From: Auanema rhodensis
Taxonomy: Eukaryota; Nematoda; Chromadorea; Rhabditida; Rhabditidae
Direction: 5' to 3'
DNA length: 64,000 bases
Assembly: GCA_964057225.1 (NCBI GenBank)
Contig: CAXKVF010000072.1
Span: 867,073-931,072 of the forward strand
Under the pieces are notes generated by a model. That model had not been told where the DNA came from, made no database searches, and saw only the letters and a program-made list of their open reading frames with translations. Positions within the stretch are counted from its first letter, which is position 1. Every line of letters begins with the position of its first letter. The position numbers and the translations under genes are program-made. Shown one piece after another: positions 26,357 to 39,597 of the stretch.

Positions 26357-27175
26357 TTAAAGTTCACGTAAATTTCAAAGTCATGGTTACCATGAACCAA
26401 TATCAATAAAAATTTGTTTTTAGACTAATATGGACATGGGGAATCTAATTTTGAAAACCGCATCTCTTTATCTTTCACGTGAAGCGAGTTACATACCAAG
26501 TGCACATCACGTGTACATTTAATTAGCATAAATTAAAGTTCACGTAAATTTCAAAGTCATGGTTACCATGCACCAATATCAATAAAAATTTGTTTTTAGA
26601 CTAATATGGACATGGGGAATCTAATTTTGAAAACCGCATCTCTTTATCTTTCACGTGAAGCGAGTTACATACCAAGTGCACATCACGTGTACATTTAATT
26701 AGCATAAATTAAAGTTCACGTAAATTTCAAAGTCATGGTTACCATGAACCAATATCAATAAAAATTTGTTTTCAGACTAATATGGACATGGGGAATCTAA
26801 TTTTGAAAACCGCATCTCTTTATCTTTCACGTGAAGCGAGTTACATACCAAGTGCACATCACGTGTACATTTAATTAGCATAAATTAAAGTTCACGTAAA
26901 TTTCAAAGTCATGGTTACCATGCACCAATATCAATAAAAATTTGTTTTTAGACTAATATGGACATGGGGAATCTAATTTTGAAAACCGCATCTCTTTATC
27001 TTTCACGTGAAGCGAGTTACATACCAAGTGCACATCACGTGTACATTTAATTAGCATAAATTAAAGTTCACGTAAATTTCAAAGTCATGGTTACCATGAA
27101 CCAATATCAATAAAAATTTGTTTTTAGACTAATATGGACATGGGGAATCTAATTTTGAAAACCGCATCTCTTTAT

Positions 27176-27178
27176 CTT
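27176..27178. other. One-base deletion (T lost) beside the TTCACGTGAA palindrome (M155)
   Basis: TATCTTCACG replaces TATCTTTCACG, giving a 175-bp monomer; the palindrome itself stays intact. Confidence 0.9.
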
Positions 27179-27804
27179 CACGTGAAGCGAGTTACATACC
27201 AAGTGCACATCACGTGTACATTTAATTAGCATAAATTAAAGTTCACGTAAATTTCAAAGTCATGGTTACCATGCACCAATATCAATAAAAATTTGTTTTT
27301 AGACTAATATGGACATGGGGAATCTAATTTTGAAAACCGCATCTCTTTATCTTTCACGTGAAGCGAGTTACATACCAAGTGCACATCACGTGTACATTTA
27401 ATTAGCATTAATTAAAGTTCACGTAAATTTCAAAGTCATGGTTACCATGAACCAATATCAATAAAAATTTGTTTTTAGACTAATATGGACATGGGGAATC
27501 TAATTTTGAAAACCGCATCTCTTTATCTTTCACGTGAAGCGAATTACATACCAAGTGCACATCACGTGTACATTTAATTAGCATAAATTAAAGTTCACGT
27601 AAATTTCAAAGTCATGGTTACCATGCACCAATATCAATAAAAATTTGTTTTTAGACTAATATGGACATGGGGAATCTAATTTTGAAAACCGCATCTCTTT
27701 ATCTTTCACGTGAAGCGAGTTACATACCAAGTGCACATCACGTGTACATTTAATTAGCATAAATTAAAGTTCACGTAAATTTCAAAGTCATGGTTACCAT
27801 GAAC

Positions 27805-29212
27805 CAATATCAATAAAAATTTGTTTTCAGACTAATATGGACATGGGGAATCTAATTTTGAAAACCGCATCTCTTTATCTTTCACGTGAAGCGAGTTACA
27901 TACCAAGTGCACATCACGTGTACATTTAATTAGCATAAATTAAAGTTCACGTAAATTTCAAAGTCATGGTTACCATGCACCAATATCAATAAAAATTTGT
28001 TTTTAGACTAATATGGACATGGGGAATCTAATTTTGAAAACCGCATCTCTTTATCTTTCACGTGAAGCGAGTTACATACCAAGTGCACATCACGTGTACA
28101 TTTAATTAGCATAAATTAAAGTTCACGTAAATTTCAAAGTCATGGTTACCATGAACCAATATCAATAAAAATTTGTTTTTAGACTAATATGGACATGGGG
28201 AATCTAATTTTGAAAACCGCATCTCTTCATCTTTCACGTGAAGCGAGTTACATACCAAGTGCACATCACGTGTACATTTAATTAGCATAAATTAAAGTTC
28301 ACGTAAATTTCAAAGTCATGGTTACCATGCACCAATATCAATAAAAATTTGTTTTTAGACTAATATGGACATGGGGAATCTAATTTTGAAAACCGCATCT
28401 CTTTATCTTTCACTTGAAGCGAGTTACATACCAAGTGCACATCACGTGTACATTTAATTAGCATAAATTAAAGTTCACGTAAATTTCAAAGTCATGGTTA
28501 CCATGAACCAATATCAATAAAAATTTGTTTTTAGACTAATATGGACATGGGGAATCTAATTTTGAAAACCGCATCTCTTTATCTTTCACGTGAAGCGAGT
28601 TACATACCAAGTGCACATCACGTGTACATTTAATTAGCATAAATTAAAGTTCACGTAAATTTCAAAGTCATGGTTACCATGAACCAATATCAATAAAAAT
28701 TTGTTTTTAGACTAATATGGACATGGGAAATCTAATTTTGAAAACCGCATCTCTTTATCTTTCACGTGAAGCGAGTTACATACCAAGTGCACATCACGTG
28801 TACATTTAATTAGCATAAATTAAAGTTCACGTAAATTTCAAAGTCATGGTTACCATGCACCAATATCAATAAAAATTTGTTTTTAGACTAATATGGACAT
28901 GGGGAATCTAATTTTGAAAACCGCATCTCTTTATCTTTCACGTGAAGCGAGTTACATACCAAGTGCACATCACGTGTACATTTAATTAGCATAAATTAAA
29001 GTTCACGTAAATTTCAAAGTCATGGTTACCATGCACCAATATCAATAAAAATTTGTTTTTAGACTTATATGGACATGGGGAATCTAATTTTGAAAACCGC
29101 ATCTCTTTATCTTTCACGTGAAGCGAGTTACATACCAAGTGCACATCACGTGTACATTTAATTAGCATAAATTAAAGTTCACGTAAATTTCAAAGTCATG
29201 GTTACCATGAAC
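27805..29212 (+). repeat. Long-range copy of the zone D block (M159-M166)
   Basis: Order: TTTTCAG-GCAC; GAAC; TCTTCATC-GCAC; CACTTGAAG-GAAC (28410); GAAC; GGGAAATC-GCAC (28727); GCAC; GACTTAT (29063). The left part matches M121-M126 at a 38-monomer offset, and the right part including GACTTAT matches M131-M136 at a 30-monomer offset (5278 bp, i.e. 5280 minus the two deletions at 26355 and 27177). M163 lacks the GCTTAAATT marker of both older copies. The block is therefore a recombinant of the two earlier copies, or the ancestor of both. Confidence 0.85.
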
Positions 29213-30092
29213 CAATATCAATAAAAATTTGTTTTTAGACTAATATGGACATGGGGAATCTAATTTTGAAAACCGCATCTCTTTATCTTTCACGTGAAGC
29301 GAGTTACATACCAAGTGCACATCACGTGTACATTTAATTAGCATAAATTAAAGTTCACGTAAATTTCAAAGTCATGGTTACCATGAACCAATATCAATAA
29401 AAATTTGTTTTTAGACTAATATGGACATGGGGAATCTAATTTTGAAAACCGCATCTCTTCATCTTTCACGTGAAGCGAGTTACATACCAAGTGCACATCA
29501 CGTGTACATTTAATTAGCATAAATTAAAGTTCACGTAAATTTCAAAGTCATGGTTACCATGAACCAATATCAATAAAAATTTGTTTTTAGACTAATATGG
29601 ACATGGGGAATCTAATTTTGAAAACCGCATCTCTTTATCTTTCACGTGAAGCGAGTTACATACCAAGTGCACATCACGTGTACATTTAATTAGCATAAAT
29701 TAAAGTTCACGTAAATTTCAAAGTCATGGTTACCATGCACCAATATCAATAAAAATTTGTTTTTAGACTAATATGGACATGGGGAATCTAATTTTGAAAA
29801 CCGCATCTCTTTATCTTTCACGTGAAGCGAGTTACATACCAAGTGCACATCACGTGTACATTTAATTAGCATAAATTAAAGTTCACGTAAATTTCAAAGT
29901 CATGGTTACCATGAACCAATATCAATAAAAATTTGTTTTTAGACTAATATGGACATGAGGAATCTAATTTTGAAAACCGCATCTCTTTATCTTTCACGTG
30001 AAGCGAGTTACATACCAAGTGCACATCACGTGTACATTTAATTAGCATAAATTAAAGTTCACGTAAATTTCAAAGTCATGGTTACCATGAAC

Positions 30093-32204
30093 CAATATCA
30101 ATAAAAATTTGTTTTTAGACTAATATGGACATGGGGAATCTAATTTTGAAAACCACATCTCTTTATCTTTCACGTGATGCGAGTAACATACCAAGTGCAC
30201 ATCACGTGTACATTTAATTAGCATAAATTAAAGTTCACGTAAATTTCAAAGTCATGGTTACCATGAACCAATATCAATAAAAATTTGTTTTTAGACTAAT
30301 ATGGACATGGGGAATCTAATTTTGAAAACCGCATCTCTTTATCTTTCACGTGAAGCGAGTTACATACCAAGTGCACATCACGTGTACATTTAATTAGCAT
30401 AAATTAAAGTTCACGTAAATTTCAAAGTCATGGTTACCATGCACCAATATCAATAAAAATTTGTTTTTAGACTAATATGGACATGGGGAATCTAATTTTG
30501 AAAACCGCATCTCTTTATCTTTCACGTGAAGCGAGTTACATACCAAGTGCACATCACGTGTACATTTAATTAGCATAAATTAAAGTTCACGTAAATTTCA
30601 AAGTCATGGTTACCATGAACCAATATCAATAAAAATTTGTTTTTAGACTAATATGGACATGGGGAATCTAATTTTGAAAACCGCATCTCTTTATCTTTCA
30701 CGTGAAGCGAGTTACATACCAAGTGCACATCACGTGTACATTTAATTAGCATAAATTAAAGTTCACGTAAATTTCAAAGTCATGGTTACCATGCACCAAT
30801 ATCAATAAAAATTTGTTTTTAGACTAATATGGACATGGGGAATCTAATTTTGAAAACCGCATCTCTTTATCTTTCACGTGAAGCGAGTTACATACCAAGT
30901 GCACATCACGTGTACATTTAATTAGCATAAATTAAAGTTCACGTAAATTTCAAAGTCATGGTTACCATGCACCAATATCAATAAAAATTTGTTTTTAGAC
31001 TAATATGGACATGGGGAATCTAATTTTGAAAACCGCATCTCTTTATCTTTCACGTGAAGCGAGTTACATACCAAGTGCACATCACGTGTACATTTAATTA
31101 GCATAAATTAAAGTTCACGTAAATTTCAAAGTCATGGTTACCATGAACCAATATCAATAAAAATTTGTTTTTAGACTAATATGGACATGGGGAATCTAAT
31201 TTTGAAAACCGCATCTCTTCATCTTTCACGTGAAGCGAGTTACATACCAAGTGCACATCACGTGTACATTTAATTAGCATAAATTAAAGTTCACGTAAAT
31301 TTCAAAGTCATGGTTACCATGCACCAATATCAATAAAAATTTGTTTTTAGACTAATATGGACATGGGGAATCTAATTTTGAAAACCGCATCTCTTTATCT
31401 TTCACGTGAAGCGAGTTACATACCAAGTGCACATCACGTGTACATTTAATTAGCATAAATTAAAGTTCACGTAAATTTCAAAGTCATGGTTACCATGCAC
31501 CAATATCAATAAAAATTTGTTTTTAGACTAATATGGACATGGGGAATCTAATTTTGAAAACCACATCTCTTTATCTTTCACGTGAAGCGAGTTACATACC
31601 AAGTGCACATCACGTGTACATTTAATTAGCATAAATTAAAGTTCACGTAAATTTCAAAGTCATGGTTACCATGCACCAATATCAATAAAAATTTGTTTTT
31701 AGACTAATATGGACATGGGGAATCTAATTTTGAAAACCACATCTCTTTATCTTTCACGTGAAGCGAGTTACATACCAAGTGCACATCACGTGTACATTTA
31801 ATTAGCATAAATTAAAGTTCACGTAAATTTCAAAGTCATGGTTACCATGCACCAATATCAATAAAAATTTGTTTTTAGACTAATATGGACATGGGGAATC
31901 TAATTTTGAAAACCGCATCTCTTTATCTTTCACGTGAAGCGAGTTACATACCAAGTGCACATCACGTGTACATTTAATTAGCATAAATTAAAGTTCACGT
32001 AAATTTCAAAGTCATGGTTACCATGCACCAATATCAATAAAAATTTGTTTTTAGACTAATATGGACATGGGGAATCTAATTTTGAAAACCACATCTCTTT
32101 ATCTTTCACGTGAAGCGAGTTACATACCAAGTGCACATCACGTGTACATTTAATTAGCATAAATTAAAGTTCACGTAAATTTCAAAGTCATGGTTACCAT
32201 GAAC
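30093..32204 (+). repeat. 12-monomer HOR, copy 1 (M172-M183)
   Basis: M172 carries both AAAACCACAT and CACGTGATGCGAGTAAC (30171). M173-M177 end GCAC, GAAC, GCAC, GCAC, GAAC. M178-M181 are the TCTTCATC / consensus / CCACAT / CCACAT cassette (31149-31852). The next copy begins exactly 2112 bp later with the same CACGTGATGCGAGTAAC monomer and the same series of ends. M182-M183 differ from their counterparts. Confidence 0.88.
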
Positions 32205-34316
32205 CAATATCAATAAAAATTTGTTTTTAGACTAATATGGACATGGGGAATCTAATTTTGAAAACCACATCTCTTTATCTTTCACGTGATGCGAGTAACA
32301 TACCAAGTGCACATCACGTGTACATTTAATTAGCATAAATTAAAGTTCACGTAAATTTCAAAGTCATGGTTACCATGAACCAATATCAATAAAAATTTGT
32401 TTTTAGACTAATATGGACATGGGGAATCTAATTTTGAAAACCGCATCTCTTTATCTTTCACGTGAAGCGAGTTACATACCAAGTGCACATCACGTGTACA
32501 TTTAATTAGCATAAATTAAAGTTCACGTAAATTTCAAAGTCATGGTTACCATGCACCAATATCAATAAAAATTTGTTTTTAGACTAATATGGACATGGGG
32601 AATCTAATTTTGAAAACCGCATCTCTTTATCTTTCACGTGAAGCGAGTTACATACCAAGTGCACATCACGTGTACATTTAATTAGCATAAATTAAAGTTC
32701 ACGTAAATTTCAAAGTCATGGTTACCATGAACCAATATCAATAAAAATTTGTTTTTAGACTAATATGGACATGGGGAATCTAATTTTGAAAACCGCATCT
32801 CTTTATCTTTCACGTGAAGCGAGTTACATACCAAGTGCACATCACGTGTACATTTAATTAGCATAAATTAAAGTTCACGTAAATTTCAAAGTCATGGTTA
32901 CCATGCACCAATATCAATAAAAATTTGTTTTTAGACTAATATGGACATGGGGAATCTAATTTTGAAAACCGCATCTCTTTATCTTTCACGTGAAGCGAGT
33001 TACATACCAAGTGCACATCACGTGTACATTTAATTAGCATAAATTAAAGTTCACGTAAATTTCAAAGTCATGGTTACCATGCACCAATATCAATAAAAAT
33101 TTGTTTTTAGACTAATATGGACATGGGGAATCTAATTTTGAAAACCGCATCTCTTTATCTTTCACGTGAAGCGAGTTACATACCAAGTGCACATCACGTG
33201 TACATTTAATTAGCATAAATTAAAGTTCACGTAAATTTCAAAGTCATGGTTACCATGAACCAATATCAATAAAAATTTGTTTTTAGACTAATATGGACAT
33301 GGGGAATCTAATTTTGAAAACCGCATCTCTTCATCTTTCACGTGAAGCGAGTTACATACCAAGTGCACATCACGTGTACATTTAATTAGCATAAATTAAA
33401 GTTCACGTAAATTTCAAAGTCATGGTTACCATGCACCAATATCAATAAAAATTTGTTTTTAGACTAATATGGACATGGGGAATCTAATTTTGAAAACCGC
33501 ATCTCTTTATCTTTCACGTGAAGCGAGTTACATACCAAGTGCACATCACGTGTACATTTAATTAGCATAAATTAAAGTTCACGTAAATTTCAAAGTCATG
33601 GTTACCATGCACCAATATCAATAAAAATTTGTTTTTAGACTAATATGGACATGGGGAATCTAATTTTGAAAACCACATCTCTTTATCTTTCACGTGAAGC
33701 GAGTTACATACCAAGTGCACATCACGTGTACATTTAATTAGCATAAATTAAAGTTCACGTAAATTTCAAAGTCATGGTTACCATGCACCAATATCAATAA
33801 AAATTTGTTTTTAGACTAATATGGACATGGGGAATCTAATTTTGAAAACCACATCTCTTTATCTTTCACGTGAAGCGAGTTACATACCAAGTGCACATCA
33901 CGTGTACATTTAATTAGCATAAATTAAAGTTCACGTAAATTTCAAAGTCATGGTTACCATGAACCAATATCAATAAAAATTTGTTTTTAGACTAATATGG
34001 ACATGGGGAATCTAATTTTGAAAACCGCATCTCTTTATCTTTCACGTGAAGCGAGTTACATACCAAGTGCACATCACGTGTACATTTAATTAGCATAAAT
34101 TAAAGTTCACGTAAATTTCAAAGTCATGGTTACCATGAACCAATATCAATAAAAATTTGTTTTTAGACTAATATGGACATGGGGAATCTAATTTTGAAAA
34201 CCGCATCTCTTTATCTTTCACGTGAAGCGAGTTACATACCAAGTGCACATCACGTGTACATTTAATTAGCATAAATTAAAGTTCACGTAAATTTCAAAGT
34301 CATGGTTACCATGCAC
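32205..34316 (+). repeat. 12-monomer HOR, copy 2 (M184-M195)
   Basis: M184 has CCACAT with CACGTGATGCGAGTAAC (32283); M185-M189 repeat the five end states of copy 1; M190-M193 (33261-33964) repeat the TCTTCATC/CCACAT cassette at a 2112-bp offset. The final two monomers have diverged from copy 1, so the duplication covers about ten matching monomers. Confidence 0.88.
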
Positions 34317-34492
34317 CAATATCAATAAAAATTTGTTTTTAGACTAATATGGACATGGGGAATCTAATTTTGAAAACCGCATCTCTTTATCTTTCACGTG
34401 AAGCGAGTTACATACCAAGTGCACATCACGTGTACATTTAATTAGCATAAATTAAAGTTCACGTAAATTTCAAAGTCATGGTTACCATGAAC

Positions 34493-36076
34493 CAATATCA
34501 ATAAAAATTTGTTTTTAGACTAATATGGACATGGGGAATCTAATTTTGAAAACCGCATCTCTTCATCTTTCACGTGAAGCGAGTTACATACCAAGTGCAC
34601 ATCACGTGTACATTTAATTAGCATAAATTAAAGTTCACGTAAATTTCAAAGTCATGGTTACCATGCACCAATATCAATAAAAATTTGTTTTTAGACTAAT
34701 ATGGACATGGGGAATCTAATTTTGAAAACCGCATCTCTTTATCTTTCACGTGAAGCGAGTTACATACCAAGTGCACATCACGTGTACATTTAATTAGCAT
34801 AAATTAAAGTTCACGTAAATTTCAAAGTCATGGTTACCATGCACCAATATCTATAAAAATTTGTTTTTAGACTAATATGGACATGGGGAATCTAATTTTG
34901 AAAACCACATCTCTTTATCTTTCACGTGAAGCGAGTTACATACCAAGTGCACATCACGTGTACATTTAATTAGCATAAATTAAAGTTCACGTAAATTTCA
35001 AAGTCATGGTTACCATGCACCAATATCAATAAAAATTTGTTTTTAGACTAATATGGACATGGGGAATCTAATTTTGAAAACCACATCTCTTTATCTTTCA
35101 CGTGATGCGAGTTACATACCAAGTGCACATCACGTGTACATTTAATTAGCATAAATTAAAGTTCACGTAAATTTCAAAGTCATGGTTACCATGAACCAAT
35201 ATCAATAAAAATTTGTTTTTAGACTAATATGGACATGGGGAATCTAATTTTGAAAACCACATCTCTTTATCTTTCACGTGATGCGAGTAACATACCAAGT
35301 GCACATCACGTGTACATTTAATTAGCATAAATTAAAGTTCACGTAAATTTCAAAGTCATGGTTACCATGAACCAATATCAATAAAAATTTGTTTTTAGAC
35401 TAATATGGACATGGGGAATCTAATTTTGAAAACCGCATCTCTTTATCTTTCACGTGAAGCGAGTTACATACCAAGTGCACATCACGTGTACATTTAATTA
35501 GCATAAATTAAAGTTCACGTAAATTTCAAAGTCATGGTTACCATGCACCAATATCAATAAAAATTTGTTTTTAGACTAATATGGACATGAGGAATCTAAT
35601 TTTGAAAACCGCATCTCTTTATCTTTCACGTGAAGCGAGTTACATACCAAGTGCACATCACGTGTACATTTAATTAGCATAAATTAAAGTTCACGTAAAT
35701 TTCAAAGTCATGGTTACCATGCACCAATATCAATAAAAATTTGTTTTTAGACTAATATGGACATGGGGAATCTAATTTTGAAAACCACATCTCTTTATCT
35801 TTCACGTGAAGCGAGTTACATACCAAGTGCACATCACGTGTACATTTAATTAGCATAAATTAAAGTTCACGTAAATTTCAAAGTCATGGTTACCATGCAC
35901 CAATATCAATAAAAATTTGTTTTTAGACTAATATGGACATGGGGAATCTAATTTTGAAAACCACATCTCTTTATCTTTCACGTGATGCGAGTTACATACC
36001 AAGTGCACATCACGTGTACATTTAATTAGCATAAATTAAAGTTCACGTAAATTTCAAAGTCATGGTTACCATGAAC
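34493..36076 (+). repeat. Cassette occurrences 4 and 5 with a 5-monomer offset (M197-M205)
   Basis: M197-M200 repeat TCTTCATC / GCAC / CCACAT / CCACAT, now with CACGTGATGCGAGTTAC in M200 (35099), followed by M201 with CACGTGATGCGAGTAAC (35275). M204-M205 repeat the CCACAT and CCACAT+GATGCGAGTTAC pair exactly 880 bp after M199-M200. M199 has a private CAATATCTAT start and M203 has CATGAGG. Confidence 0.82.
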
Positions 36077-37308
36077 CAATATCAATAAAAATTTGTTTTT
36101 AGACTAATATGGACATGGGGAATCTAATTTTGAAAACCGCATCTCTTTATCTTTCACGTGAAGCGAGTTACATACCAAGTGCACATCACGTGTACATTTA
36201 ATTAGCATAAATTAAAGTTCACGTAAATTTCAAAGTCATGGTTACCATGAACCAATATCAATAAAAATTCGTTTTTAGACTAATATGGACATGGGGAATC
36301 TAATTTTGAAAACCGCATCTCTTTATCTTTCACGTGAAGCGAGTTACATACCAAGTGCACATCACGTGTACATTTAATTAGCATAAATTAAAGTTCACGT
36401 AAATTTCAAAGTCATGGTTACCATGCACCAATATCAATAAAAATTTGTTTTTAGACTAATATGGACATGGGGAATCTAATTTTGAAAACCGCATCTCTTT
36501 ATCTTTCACGTGAAGCGAGTTACATACCAAGTGCACATCACGTGTACATTTAATTAGCATAAATTAAAGTTCACGTAAATTTCAAAGTCATGGTTACCAT
36601 GCACCAATATCAATAAAAATTTGTTTTTAGACTAATATGGACATGGGGAATCTAATTTTGAAAACCGCATCTCTTTATCTTTCACGTGAAGCGAGTTACA
36701 TACCAAGTGCACATCACGTGTACATTTAATTAGCATAAATTAAAGTTCACGTAAATTTCAAAGTCATGGTTACCATGAACCAATATCAATAAAAATTTGT
36801 TTTTAGACTAATATGGACATGGGGAATCTAATTTTGAAAACCGCATCTCTTCATCTTTCACGTGAAGCGAGTTACATACCAAGTGCACATCACGTGTACA
36901 TTTAATTAGCATAAATTAAAGTTCACGTAAATTTCAAAGTCATGGTTACCATGCACCAATATCAATAAAAATTTGTTTTTAGACTAATATGGACATGGGG
37001 AATCTAATTTTGAAAACCGCATCTCTTTATCTTTCACGTGAAGCGAGTTACATACCAAGTGCACATCACGTGTACATTTAATTAGCATAAATTAAAGTTC
37101 ACGTAAATTTCAAAGTCATGGTTACCATGCACCAATATCAATAAAAATTTGTTTTTAGACTAATATGGACATGGGGAATCTAATTTTGAAAACCGCATCT
37201 CTTTATCTTTCACGTGAAGCGAGTTACATACCAAGTGCACATCACGTGTACATTTAATTAGCATAAATTAAAGTTCACGTAAATTTCAAAGTCATGGTTA
37301 CCATGAAC

Positions 37309-39597
37309 CAATATCAATAAAAATTTGTTTTTAGACTAATATGGACATGGGGAATCTAATTTTGAAAACCGCATCTCTTCATCTTTCACGTGAAGCGAGT
37401 TACATACCAAGTGCACATCACGTGTACATTTAATTAGCATAAATTAAAGTTCACGTAATTTTCAAAGTCATGGTTACCATGCACCAATATCAATAAAAAT
37501 TTGTTTTTAGACTAATATGGACATGGGGAATCTAATTTTGAAAACCGCATCTCTTTATCTTTCACGTGAAGCGAGTTACATACCAAGTGCACATCACGTG
37601 TACATTTAATTAGCATAAATTAAAGTTCACGTAAATTTCAAAGTCATGGTTACCATGAAGCAATATCAATAAAAATTTGTTTTTAGACTAATATGGACAT
37701 GGGGAATCTAATTTTGAAAACCGCATCTCTTTATCTTTCGCGTGAAGCGAGTTACATACCAAGTGCACATCACGTGTACATTTAATTAGCATAAATTAAA
37801 GTTCACGTAAATTTCAAAGTCATGGTTACCATGAAGCAATATCAATAAAAATTTGTTTTTAGACTAATATGGACATGGGGAATCTAATTTTGAAAACCGC
37901 ATCTCTTTATCTTTCACGTGAAGCGAGTTACATACCAAGTGCCACATCACGTGTACATTTAATTAGCATAAATTAAAGTTCACGTAAATTTCAAAGTCAT
38001 GGTTACCATGAAGCAATATCAATAAAAATTTGTTTTTAGACTAATATGGACATGGGGAATCTAATTTTGAAAACCGCATCTCTTTATCTTTCACGTGAAG
38101 CGAGTTACATACCAAGTGCACATCACGTGTACATTTAATTAGCATAAATTAAAGTTCACGTAAATTTCAAAGTCATGGTTACCATGAACCAATATCAATA
38201 AAAATTTGTTTTTAGACTAATATGGACATGGGGAATCTAATTTTGAAAAATGCATCTCTTCATCTTTCACGTGAAGCGAGTTACATACCAAGTGCACATC
38301 ACGTGTACATTTAATTAGCATAAATTAAAGTTCACGTAAATTTCAAAGTCATGGTTACCATGCACCAATATCAATAAAAATTTGTTTTTAGACTAATATG
38401 GACATGGGGAATCTAATTTTAAAAACCGCATCTCTTTATCTTTCACGTGAAGCGAGTTACATACCAAGTGCACATCACGTGTACATTTAATTAGCATAAA
38501 TTAAAGTTCACGTAAATATCAAAGTCATGGTTACCATGCACCAATATCAATAAAAATTTGTTTTTAGACTAATATGGACATGGGGAATCTAATTTTGAAA
38601 ACCGCATCTCTTTATCTTTCACGTGAAGCGAGTTACATACCAAGTGCACATCACGTGTACATTTAATTAGCATAAATTAAAGTTCACGTAAATTTCAAAG
38701 TCATGGTTACCATGAAGCAATATCAATAAAAATTTGTTTTTAGACTAATATGGACATGGGGAATCTAATTTTGAAAACCGCATCTCTTTATCTTTCACGT
38801 GAAGCGAGTTACATACCAAGTGCACATCACGTGTACATTTAATTAGCATAAATTAAAGTTCACGTAAATTTCAAAGTCATGGTTACCATGAAGCAATATC
38901 AATAAAAATTTGTTTTTAGACTAATATGGACAGGGGGAATCTAATTTTGAAAACCGCATCTCTTTATCTTTCACGTGAAGCGAGTTACATACCAAGTGCA
39001 CATCACGTGTACATTTAATTAGCATAAATTAAAGTTCACGTAAATTTCAAAGTCATGGTTACCATGAAGCAATATCAATAAAAATTTGTTTTTAGACTAA
39101 TATGGACATGGGGAATCTAATTTTGAAAACCGCATCTCTTTATCTTTCACGTGAAGCGAGTTACATACCAAGTGCACATCACGTGTACATTTAATTAGCA
39201 TAAATTAAAGTTCACGTAAATTTCAAAGTCATGGTTACCATGAAGCAATATCAATAAAAATTTGTTCTTAGACTAATATGGACATGGGGATTCTAATTTT
39301 GAAAACCGCATCTCTTTATCTTTCACGTGAAGCGAGTTACATACCAAGTGCACATCACGTGTACATTTAATTAGCATAAATTAAAGTTCACGTAAATTTC
39401 AAAGTCATGGTTACCATGCACCAATATCAATAAAAATTTGTTTTTAGACTAATATGGACATGGGGAATCTAATTTTGAAAACCGCATCTCTTTATCTTTC
39501 ACGTGAAGCGAGTTACATACCAAGTGCACATCACGTGTACATTTAATTAGCATAAATTAAAGTTCACGTAAATTTCAAAGTCATGGTTACCATGAAC
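37309..39597 (+). repeat. 13-monomer HOR, copy 1 (M213-M225)
   Basis: Markers: CACGTAATTTTC (37451); TCGCGTGAAG (37739); GTGCCACATC insertion (37941-37943); GAAAAATGC with TCTTCATC (38251); ATTTTAAAAACC and CGTAAATATC in M219; GACAGGGGG (38929). Ten successive monomers are matched 2289 bp later (13 x 176 plus the inserted C). M213 has TCTTCATC, which copy 2 lacks, and M224 has the private TTCTTAG. Confidence 0.92.
37941..37943. other. One-base insertion in GTGCAC (M216)
   Basis: GTGCCACATC replaces GTGCACATC, making M216 177 bp and breaking the GTGCAC palindrome. The same insertion is at 40230-40232 in M229, its counterpart in the second 13-monomer copy. Confidence 0.92.

Noticed and set aside
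28986-29168. Identical 60-residue minus-strand open reading frame
   Set aside because: This is the duplicated counterpart (30 monomers downstream) with the same GACTTAT change. Its identity to the first reflects block duplication, not protein conservation.
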